NCBI GenBank assembly: GCA_020975725.1
Contig: QXJR01000014.1
Location: forward strand, 618,890 to 682,889
DNA: 64,000 nucleotides
Source: Picocystis sp. L7
Taxonomy: Eukaryota; Chlorophyta; Picocystophyceae; Picocystales; Picocystaceae
Reading direction: 5' to 3'
Part shown: piece by piece, positions 18,015 to 26,944 of the stretch
Numbering within the stretch: the stretch's first letter is position 1
Layout of the letters: every line of letters starts with the position of its first letter
The notes under the pieces: model-generated
What the model saw: the letters and a program-made list of their open reading frames with translations, nothing else
What the model was told of the DNA's origin: nothing
Databases searched by the model: none
Made by a program: the position numbers and the translations under genes

Positions 18015-21000
18015 ATGTCAAACTCAATGGTGGACAACTTCGGAGTCCCAGAATTGGACTCTCACAATTGGACCACATGGTCCGTCCGCATGCAATCAAG
18101 CTTGGTCATTTCTGACCTTTGGGATGTTACTCAAAGTGAACCGGTGTACTCCACTGATGACACCACTCAATTCACCGACCAAGACAAATTGAAATTCAGT
18201 TCGGTTTCCAAAGCAAAAGCAAAAATTTTGCTTCGAGTGTCAAACAAGCTCCTTCCACATGTGATCGATTGCGAAACATCACATCAAGTGTGGGCGAAGC
18301 TTCAGCATCTCTATAGACAAAAGTCTATTCAGCAAACCATCTATCTTCAAAAGCAATTTCACAACCTTCGGAAACTTGATGTGGAGGACATCGAGTCCTA
18401 CGTGAACCGGGCCATGGAGTTGGCCAACATGTTGCGGGAGACCGGCAATCCCGTTACGGACTCCGCTGTGGCCATTGCCATTCTTTCTGGGCTTCCACCA
18501 AGCTACAATATTGTGTGCACTGTCCTCGAGAACAACGGCATCGAACCTACCGTGGACCTCGTGCGAAACGCACTCATTCGGCATGAGTTGCATAATTCCA
18601 GGTCAAAGAGCCTCTATAGTGGCTCACAGACCTCCTCACCACTGGACAGGGTGATTTTCTGCAAGTACTGCAAGAGGCAAGGTCACACAGTTGACAACTG
18701 CCACAAACTTCAAGAGAAACGGGCAAGGGAGAAGGCAGCAAGTTTGTTGACCACCACAGCCAATGACCGTCTCAACGACACACCGCCCCTGGATACCAAC
18801 AGCCCTTGCGATGGAATGGCCTTTTCTATGGTCAATCAGGCCAGCAATATGCTCAAGACCACCAGCAAAATTGAAGGAGGTCCATCTCAGCCCTGGATCA
18901 TTGATTCAGGAGCCTCTTATCACATGACAGGAGATCTGGGTCTCCTTGAACAAGGGAACACGGACCTTCATATCTCAGACATCATGACCGCGGACGGGAC
19001 TGTGCTGTCGAGTCGATTCAAGGGGACAGTTCATATTACAACTCCAGATGGAACAAACATTCGACTACTGAATGTCTTGTTCATCCCTGGTTTGGCGCAC
19101 AACCTCATCTCGGTCAAGGCAGCCATGGAAGCCGGTGCCGATTTCCAGTTTTCGAAGGGTCACTGTCGAATCTCCTTGGCAGGAAGGGTCCTGGACGCCC
19201 CCCTGTGCCCCGGAAACGTTTTCGCCCTTTCTGCCCCAGCGCAACTCTGGCACGAACGACTGGGGCATGCCAGCGAGGAAAAACTACGGCTCTTGGGTCT
19301 ACCCCACAAACTGGATTGCCCCTGTACCCCTTGTATACAGGCCAAACAGTGCAGTAAACCATACAAACCCAGTGGATACAAATATGCCCCACTTAACCTT
19401 TTGTATGCTGACCTGGTAGGTCCCATGGAGGTAGAAAGTATATCTGGTCACAGATATTACCTCTCCATCTATGACCAAGGCAGCAAAGCAAGTCAGGTGT
19501 ACTTGCTGCCGAACAAATCGAGTGCGGTAGGTGCACTCATGGAAGGGATACACACCTTTGAAAAGGTTTCCCCAGGTCAGACGGTGAAAGCCGTGCGAAC
19601 GGATCAAGGTTCAGAGTTTGTGAATGCTGAACTCAAAAAATTCTTACAATCAAAGGGCATAGCCCATGAAACAACTGCTGGGTATACACCACAGCAAAAT
19701 GCAGCAGAACGATTGCACCGCACACTCAACGAAAGTGCGCGTGCGTTGCTGCTGTCCTCCAAGTTGCCTCGTACCTTCTGGGGAGAGGCCATCCGATGTG
19801 CCAACTACCTTCGAAACCGACTGCCCGTGAAGGCATCAGTAGAAGGAAAATGCCCAATTGAATTGCTGACCAACAAGCAACCAAGCCTAGACAACCTGCG
19901 AACATTCGGTTGTCAGGCTTGGGTGCTCGTACCTGCAGAAAAACGCATTGGAAAGTTCGGACCAAAGTCAGTCGAGGGAACATTTTTGGGCTATGAAAAC
20001 AGCTCAACTTACCGTGTCCTTGTAAAGGACCAAATTGTGCTCAGCAGAAATGTGGAGTTTGTGGAGAGCACTCCTGGACCTGCAGCAAATCAAAGTCAGC
20101 AAGATTTGGAAGGTCAGGTCCTCCCTGAACTCTTCCCTGAGCCTCCGCAGCTTCAGCTCTCCGAACTCCGCTCCAGTTACGGTCCAGATGGTTCAGTGAT
20201 TCCACAGGATCCAAGCGCTTTGGACCTTATGGGATCACCAAACGGGGAGAGGAGTCCCGTGTATTCTGCAGGTGCAGAATTTCCACAAACTTTCGGCAGC
20301 GAGCAGTCCATTCGCCGGCAACCACCAGCAAACCTCCAGCAGGTTCCACCTGTTCAACCTGGTTATGTAGGTGATGAAGGAGGAGCTCAGCAAAGCCAAG
20401 TACCTTCTTCACCACCCAACCAAGCCATTGCCCAAACTACGGGCAATCCAGAATCTACTCCGGCAATCCTGCAACGCCTTCAGCAGTCCAGCAGCAGCGA
20501 AAACGACAATCCAGCAGGCATCCTAGATGATGGAAAAGGTGCTCAGCATGTTCAAGCACCTTCTTCACCATCTCCACATGGCATCCAGCAAGCAATGCAG
20601 CTGCAGGCTCCAGCCTCACCTCCAGCATCCAATCCAGCAGCCAGTCCAGCACCTCCAGCAAACCCAACGCATGGGTACAACCTGCGTCCTCGCTCCAGCA
20701 AAGCTTTGAAGACCACCTGCAAGGACGATTGGATGGTCAGCGACGAATTCTCAGGCTTCGCAAACGCAATGCGAAGATCGGACGCCGACCTCTGGAAAGA
20801 AGCCATCCACGAAGAACTTACCTCGCTGGTGGCCAACGAGACCTGGACGCTCACCGAGCTTCCTCCAGCACGCAAGGCCCTCACCACCACGTGGGTCTTC
20901 AAGGTGAAACGCGACGGTGGTGGCGACGTGGAGCGCTACAAAGCCCGCCTGTGCGTGCGTGGCTTCGAGCAACGTGAGGGTTTGGACTACCAGGAGGTGT

Positions 21001-22382
21001 TTGCCCCCACCTCTGGTAAGGTAACCCAGCGAGTTTACTTAACTTATGCAGCCTTGAAGGACTATGAAATCAGGCAGGTGGACATCAAAACTGCCTTCTT
21101 AAATGCAGAATTGGATGAACCTATCTACATCCAGATACCTGATGGACTCAAAGGGAAAGAATTAGATGGAAACAGCCATCTGGCTCTCAAACTCAACAAG
21201 AGTTTGTATGGCCTGAAACAGGCTCCAAGACTCTGGTTCCTCCACCTCATCAACATGTTAACTACAGAGCTGGGATTCATAGTTAACCCAGTGGAGGACA
21301 CTATTTTACAGAAAGTTAACGAAGAAACAGGCAAGGAGTGCATCCTGTGCATCTATGTGGATGACATACTCCTTGCAGCAGAAGATATCCATATGATTGA
21401 AGAAGTCATTGAGAGCATCTGCAAGAGATTCCAGGCCAGAGACCTAGGACCTGTGAGTTTCTTCTGTGGCATGGTGGTTCACAGGGACAGAAAAAAAAGG
21501 ACCCTCACACTCAGTGAGCCTGAGAAGATAAGGCAGTTAATTAAGCAGTTCAACATGGAAAACTGCAGGGTTAAGCAGGTACCTCTGGAATACCACTTTA
21601 CTGCACTAGAGAATGAACCTGCAGCCCCTCAACAATCCTACCAAGTGCTCATGGGCTCACTACTCTACTTGGCCACCACCACCAGGCCAGATTTGTGTCA
21701 TGCAGTGTCACATTTGTCAAGATTCATGGACAAGCCAAGTGTGGAGCACATGAATGCAGCAAAGTCAGTGCTCAAGTACTTGAGAGGCACAATGGACCTG
21801 GGCCTGGTTCTTGGAAATCGTATCGATGACAGTTCAGAAGATCTCGATGCAGATATTGATATCTTTAACCTCACTGGTTACTGTGATGCAGACTATGGAG
21901 CAGACAAGTTAACAAGGAAATCCAGGACAGGTTATCTATTCTTCCTGAATGGGAGTTTAATCTCTTGGCAGAGCAAAATGCAGAAGACCGTATCTACCTC
22001 CACAGCAGAGGCAGAGTACCAAGCAGCAGCAGCAGCAGTCAAAGAAGCCCTCTGGCTGAAGAGGTTAATTAACGGACTTAACTCCATGGGCAAAATTCAC
22101 ACTGTTAACATGAAGTGTGATAACCAGGCCTGCATCAAGATGCTGAATGATGTTAAGTCCATCCAGCGGACAAAACATATTGACATTGCTCACCACTTCG
22201 TCCGTGAGAGGATTATGAGACGTGAGGTGCAGTTCAAATATTGCCCAACAACAGAAATGTTGGCAGATTTCCTCACAAAACCCACCAGTGTTCAGAAATT
22301 TGGTGCCAGTGTTAAGCAGATTGGACTTGTGCAGTTACCTGAGTTAACAAGCAATGAAACAGATCCTGAGGGAGAGTATTGA
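18015..22382 (+). CDS. C1 Gag-Pol polyprotein (copia)
   Basis: 1455 residues from ATG at 18015; an upstream in-frame TTG at 17985 is unlikely. Gag of the UBN2/copia type is followed by a CCHC knuckle (216-229, CKYCKRQGHTVDNC), protease (IIDSGAS about 296-302), GAG-pre-integrase HHCC (HERLGH, then CPCTPC), DDE integrase (Asp466, Asp530, Glu565), a Pro/Ser/Gln-rich linker ending YNLRPRS, reverse transcriptase (YVDD 1114-1117) and RNase H (CDADYGA, STAEAEY, CDNQA). The integrase-before-RT order defines copia. The stop codon lies inside the 3' LTR (TATTGA). No frameshift separates gag and pol, unlike G1 and G2. Appears intact. Confidence 0.95.
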   Translation: MSNSMVDNFGVPELDSHNWTTWSVRMQSSLVISDLWDVTQSEPVYSTDDTTQFTDQDKLKFSSVSKAKAKILLRVSNKLLPHVIDCETSHQVWAKLQHLYRQKSIQQTIYLQKQFHNLRKLDVEDIESYVNRAMELANMLRETGNPVTDSAVAIAILSGLPPSYNIVCTVLENNGIEPTVDLVRNALIRHELHNSRSKSLYSGSQTSSPLDRVIFCKYCKRQGHTVDNCHKLQEKRAREKAASLLTTTANDRLNDTPPLDTNSPCDGMAFSMVNQASNMLKTTSKIEGGPSQPWIIDSGASYHMTGDLGLLEQGNTDLHISDIMTADGTVLSSRFKGTVHITTPDGTNIRLLNVLFIPGLAHNLISVKAAMEAGADFQFSKGHCRISLAGRVLDAPLCPGNVFALSAPAQLWHERLGHASEEKLRLLGLPHKLDCPCTPCIQAKQCSKPYKPSGYKYAPLNLLYADLVGPMEVESISGHRYYLSIYDQGSKASQVYLLPNKSSAVGALMEGIHTFEKVSPGQTVKAVRTDQGSEFVNAELKKFLQSKGIAHETTAGYTPQQNAAERLHRTLNESARALLLSSKLPRTFWGEAIRCANYLRNRLPVKASVEGKCPIELLTNKQPSLDNLRTFGCQAWVLVPAEKRIGKFGPKSVEGTFLGYENSSTYRVLVKDQIVLSRNVEFVESTPGPAANQSQQDLEGQVLPELFPEPPQLQLSELRSSYGPDGSVIPQDPSALDLMGSPNGERSPVYSAGAEFPQTFGSEQSIRRQPPANLQQVPPVQPGYVGDEGGAQQSQVPSSPPNQAIAQTTGNPESTPAILQRLQQSSSSENDNPAGILDDGKGAQHVQAPSSPSPHGIQQAMQLQAPASPPASNPAASPAPPANPTHGYNLRPRSSKALKTTCKDDWMVSDEFSGFANAMRRSDADLWKEAIHEELTSLVANETWTLTELPPARKALTTTWVFKVKRDGGGDVERYKARLCVRGFEQREGLDYQEVFAPTSGKVTQRVYLTYAALKDYEIRQVDIKTAFLNAELDEPIYIQIPDGLKGKELDGNSHLALKLNKSLYGLKQAPRLWFLHLINMLTTELGFIVNPVEDTILQKVNEETGKECILCIYVDDILLAAEDIHMIEEVIESICKRFQARDLGPVSFFCGMVVHRDRKKRTLTLSEPEKIRQLIKQFNMENCRVKQVPLEYHFTALENEPAAPQQSYQVLMGSLLYLATTTRPDLCHAVSHLSRFMDKPSVEHMNAAKSVLKYLRGTMDLGLVLGNRIDDSSEDLDADIDIFNLTGYCDADYGADKLTRKSRTGYLFFLNGSLISWQSKMQKTVSTSTAEAEYQAAAAAVKEALWLKRLINGLNSMGKIHTVNMKCDNQACIKMLNDVKSIQRTKHIDIAHHFVRERIMRREVQFKYCPTTEMLADFLTKPTSVQKFGASVKQIGLVQLPELTSNETDPEGEY
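22362..22376 (+). promoter_or_regulatory. C1 polypurine tract
   Basis: GAGGGAGAG immediately upstream of the 3' LTR, inside the end of the coding frame. Confidence 0.55.
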
Positions 22383-22692
22383 AAAGTTAAGTACAGGACC
22401 AGTTCTATGGAGTTTATTCTCTATGGGACTGGTCGTGCAGGTCGTCCCTTCCGACCAGGACAGCCGCACGTTCGGCGGCGGCTGTGGATAGGATACCCTA
22501 TCCACAATGCCACGTAGGCATTGTGGCGGCTATTAGGGCCCAAGGGGCCACGCCTTGAACGCATGCCACACACTCTTTCCAACCTCGCTCCTCCGTGCAC
22601 CTCCGTGCTCCGAACTCCCAAGGACCTTCACGAACCCAGGTCCTCCAACGCTGCCTGTTAACCTTGCGGTTAAACAGCAGATCCTTTCAACA
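22377..22692 (+). repeat. C1 3' LTR
   Basis: Same 316 bases as 17658-17973. Confidence 0.93.
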
Positions 22693-22906
22693 CTAAATCC
22701 TCGATGTCCCTTACAGAAAACCCGTTCTGAACCGGGGCGACCTTCCTTCAATACGAACTCCCAAGGGGACTGACTCCAGTTCCGGAACGGTACAGCCGTT
22801 GTTTGAGAGGGGACACCATTGCCCTTCATCCATATGGGGTCCCGGGGGTCTGGTCCCGTAGGCCAGGGTCTCGTAGGGACCATGGGAGGCCTCGCTGGCC
22901 GTTACA
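22693..22906 (-). repeat. G1 5' LTR, second part
   Basis: Begins with the second CTAAA of the C1 duplication and continues the LTR to GTTACA. One visible substitution against the left LTR (ACGGTACAGCC here, ACGGTACGGCC on the left). The G1 duplication ATCA follows. Confidence 0.9.
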
Positions 22907-22910
22907 ATCA
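22907..22910. repeat. target-site duplication of G1, right copy
   Basis: ATCA, matching 2749-2752. Confidence 0.8.
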
Positions 22911-25900
22911 TCAAACGTCTTCAATTTTTTCAAGCAGATATCTTAGGAAGATCACTACTGCTACTTTACGAAACGCAAGGCACGTGAATGGGTGCACTAA
23001 TCCTACTGGAAAGCTTCAAGTGTATGTGTGGAGTGAAGCGATCTTTCTTGCTATAGAACGTAGTGATTGATGTATGGTCAACTTTGGGCACATGCCCATA
23101 TCTCAGCTCCCGAGCGCTATACCCAAGTTAGCTTCGGCTGTCTCTTTTATCTCCAAGTACTCGAGCAAGAGATACTTGCATTCTATACCTACATGCTTGA
23201 TGCTATTGTCATTGCAATTCACAATGCAGAAATGTGTGCTTCCTCGACGCCTTCGGAAACAAGCACACTCTCCGCGGAAGATGGTAATTGCATCGCAACT
23301 TGTGATGTCTCCGTCCTTAGTGCGTGTTCCCTTCTAGTTCCCTCACCCAAAGCATCAACGGACTAAGGCTTGAGTTGTATGTATTTGCATGCCATGCAAG
23401 ACCATTGCGCTTTGAACACAATCGACCAAGTTGGTATCCAAATGTTACATTGCCTTTCAAGCAAGGTTTAAAAAACTAGCAAGCAAGTATGGAACGGAGG
23501 CCTCTAGGTGCGGGAGAAAATCTTTCTAAACAAATTGTGGGCAAGTGACATGCTCAACCATGGCATGACGTCTCCGCAATGATTCGCATGCCCAATCCCG
23601 AGTCTTTGGGGAGTGTTGCACAAAAATAATTCGCGAAAAATATGTATATTATATAAGCTTCAAGCCAACACATCCAATCCTATTTCCGTGCAAAGCGATT
23701 GCTTACCACGTGTGATGCTATGCGATCACAACATGTTAGAGAGAGTGCGTAGTAGTTTGTGAAATTTGAAAACTGAGGAAGCCCGAGGTAGTCAACTGTC
23801 ATAAATGTAATGATAACTGCAAGGAGAGCACTGAACAGCAACAAAGGTTGTGCCATGAAGGGATTGGACTCTTGTGATTTGTCCCAAGGTGGAGTTGGGA
23901 GTACATGATTAGCGTTCTACACCAAAACAATTGTTCCGCCTTAACCGTTAGTTTTTCGTTGCAAAACCACTTGAAATGTTGGAATCTCATCCCTTATGGT
24001 TTGATGGAGGCCACAAAGAAAAGAGATGCACTATGAGAGCGAGGCTTGTATTGAAGCTTCAAGTGATTCATACTTTTGCAACGAGAGGTTTTTCTTGACT
24101 CGTATGATCTTCCATTGTCTGTACAACTTGTCTCCCAAGCCCATCCTACATTGACCGACTTCATCCATTGTACAAGAACTAGTATTAACCTAGGCATCCT
24201 TCTTGGTTGGTATGACACACCGTCCGTGGGGACACCCTCTTATCACATACTTTTGAGCGTCCTAGGAAGCTTGTCCTTCCAAGCAAAATGCCATTCTTTT
24301 CCTCTCGAAGAGTCCCCTCGGAGTGTCAATGTTGTGGGACGACTCCGGCAAGCATTGGGAGGCTCGGCGCTTCGCAAAAGTCACAGCAAGCCCGCTCTTG
24401 TAGGAGGAACGTGTTCCTTACGTAAAGCACACGATACTGTCTATTTTCAAAGTCAAGCGGGGAGGGCTCTAGAGGACCCCCCGAACAAGTTATTAAGTAC
24501 AACCCGGCTTTCTCCCTCCCTCCCCCCCCCGGGCGCCCCACGGTCACATGGGCATGTTTCTCCTATCTAGTTCGTCTAGTGGCAAGCCCTAACGTGACCC
24601 TATGGCATCATGCCCTTATCTTCCTAACGTCCTTGAATCTCTCGGGAGGGGATTCCAATCTGTACCTCGGTCTCTTCCGGTCCCCTTTAATTCCTTGTAC
24701 CCAATTGGACTTGGGCTTCACCGGAGCATCCAAAGGTACCGTGGGCCGTCTCAATCGATGGTACAATAGAGAGCCGAGGGGCTCCGTAGTCGAGGGCCCT
24801 TGTAGCTGAGGGATAATGTGTTTTTCCCTCCGAGGTTGGGAGGGCGTTGTACCTCCTACCAAAATGTGTCGGTACTAGTCCCAACGTCCTTTCAATCATT
24901 CATAGCAAGCCCCATGCAAGAACTAGGTAAAGTGCAGTCCAACAACCATAGATGTTAGATACAAAGTTCCAAGAAAAGGAGGGACCCTGCCGTGTGCAAC
25001 ACCCGTTGCGCCGGAAGGAGAGTCTAGCTTGTGCGAAGTAGACTACGAACAGCCTAAGAATTTCACTAAGGCCAAACAAAACATGCCGTGATCTTAACGT
25101 GACAAAGAAGACAAATCGCAATACATGGATAGAAGTATTTCCCTCTTTTCGGAAACAGGTACTCCGAAGGGTTTGCTATTTGTGACTCTTAAGATATCCG
25201 GAGGCCAACCCTACGACCTCCTCCAAATCTCTCCCAAAAGAAACGACCAAACCCCAAGCCAATATATGATCCATGATGTGCACCCACCGGTTGGATGGAG
25301 CGGCACCGCCGAAGAGAAAGCGTGGGCACGGGGATGGCTTGAAGACATGCTACCTACGTGACCTTGTCCGGGGCGAACAGAGATTACAACATTCAATAAC
25401 CTAGACGAACTCGAACAAGCCTGTGTTCCGTTTACTTGCCTTAATCCATACGACTTGCCCATGCGCCGTTGCAATGCATTTCGTGCAACTATGCCTACGT
25501 ATCGCCAATTCACCTCCCGTAATTTCTCAAGACACCAAGAAGGATCCCCGACTCCTGCACCTCACAAACGCTTGTGAAAAACCAATTTGTACTCCACTAA
25601 CAAGAAGGGTACAACGCTTAGGAGTACTTTGAAAAGGTAAGTTGTGGGATGTAACGCATAGAAAGGGCCTAATGTAATTAAGCTCTTCGAAAATACGTCA
25701 TTTCGTAAGTTGACTTGATCTTGACATGTTGGAGCAAAAGGAGTGGAAGTACATAAACAATTATTGCATCGGCGTTTGATGCAACATGAGTTGTTGTTCA
25801 TGTGGATGTTAACGTCGACTTGCCGAGCACTTGCAAAGGACCAGTCTTGTGTGGACCCTTCAAGGATCTCATAGCGAATAGAACTATATCAACGCATATG

Positions 25901-26944
25901 AACAACATGCTTTATCGGTTGCGACCAAGATCGCAACATGTCAAACCTAGGCATTTCCATGCGTTTGGAGATCGTAAGTGTCAAGGAAAGGCACTCTTGA
26001 TTGTTATGAAGGATGAAAGTCCATAGGGTATGTTCGGTTGCTTCTTTATGGTTCATGTGGTTTGAACCATCATGCTCCATACGAAAGTGGTGCATCCTCG
26101 AGCAAGAGATGTAGCACGATTTCCGACGATGTTGGGATCGAGATGCATTACACTACACCGCTCGCTTGTAAGAGCTTGTAGTTTAAGTCGTTACCCGCCG
26201 TCCTAGTGAGGTCCTTGATGCAATCATACTAGCAGAACGGACGGCGAGAAAGTGGTATGTGCGTGGCACAGAACAAATAGAGGGGATGTTTGGGGCTAGA
26301 AAATAACGTCACAGAGATGGAAGGTATGGGTGCAATACATACAGTTGTGAAACATTGAACAGAACGTTTGAACATCTTGTCTACAATCACAGGTGATTCC
26401 CTTTTGACTTCTCATTCCATGGCTCGCATTACGCCTCGTCTCTTGACGGTCATGCTCGTAAGGGGCTACCCGAAATGCGAAGCAGCCTGGTCTTGCCCTC
26501 TTGGTACGTCGTGAATGGATCGGATCGAGGTCGTAATTGTAACAGTTGTGACGCTTTCATGCATTTTTCACGAACGGGGGGCGTTCTCTACCGCCGTTCC
26601 CGGTGAGCATCGGTCGGGATTCCCCCTGACGATATCTAGCAAGTTCAAGGGCTAGGGCTAACCCAGTCGATATTCCGGACAGTTTCGTTCGATCGCGAGG
26701 GCGTTCGAGGGGTTTTGGGGGTCGGTATTCCTCCAATCGAGGTCGCTTCTGCAACCCTCCCCCGATGCATCTGTCCCCATCCATCCCTTGTGCAATTGCC
26801 AGCCACAACGGTACCAACTTCGTCGAAAGTGGCGGTCCGTCTCCGAACCTCTCGATCGAATCCGATTCCGTACCATCCAAGCGAACGCGAGACTTTGGCG
26901 TGCAAGTGTCAAGGAATCCGTGCGTACACAGACCAGAGGTCGTC
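22911..26944. other. no supported gene
   Basis: Four kilobases with only short, unrelated frames. A pyrimidine-rich stretch with ten Cs lies near 24513-24535. The longest frame (24076-24570, plus) has no recognisable domain and a skewed composition. The last 300 bases are the probable 5' region of the antiporter gene. Confidence 0.35.

Larger units (their letters stand above)
17658..22692 (+). mobile_element. C1: intact Ty1/copia retrotransposon
   Basis: A 5,035-bp element inserted in the G1 5' LTR, in the opposite orientation to G1. It has two 316-bp LTRs that look identical, a primer-binding candidate, one gag-pol frame, a polypurine tract and a 5-bp target duplication CTAAA (17653-17657, 22693-22697). 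Identical LTRs and an unbroken frame mean a recent insertion, younger than G1. Confidence 0.96.
2753..22906 (-). mobile_element. G1: Ty3/gypsy LTR retrotransposon, inactivated, with two nested insertions
   Basis: The element reads on the minus strand: 5' LTR on the right (17154-22906, split by C1), gag (17107-16266 then 8895-8477, split by G2), pol (8477-3494), polypurine tract, 3' LTR on the left. Without the insertions and their duplications it is about 7.7 kb. Both LTRs are 713 bp once C1 is removed and differ at two positions that I can see (near 2851 and 3348, against their partners). Pol carries two frameshifts and one nonsense codon, so this copy cannot make a full Pol. Its domain order, including the methyltransferase, matches intact G2. 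Confidence 0.93.

Noticed and set aside
24076-24570. 164-residue plus-strand frame
   Set aside because: No domain, skewed composition and no support from context; likely chance.
26765-26944. Earlier ATG start for the antiporter
   Set aside because: The extra 60 residues have no membrane segment or family similarity and overlap an open frame on the other strand; ATG 26945 fits the family start.
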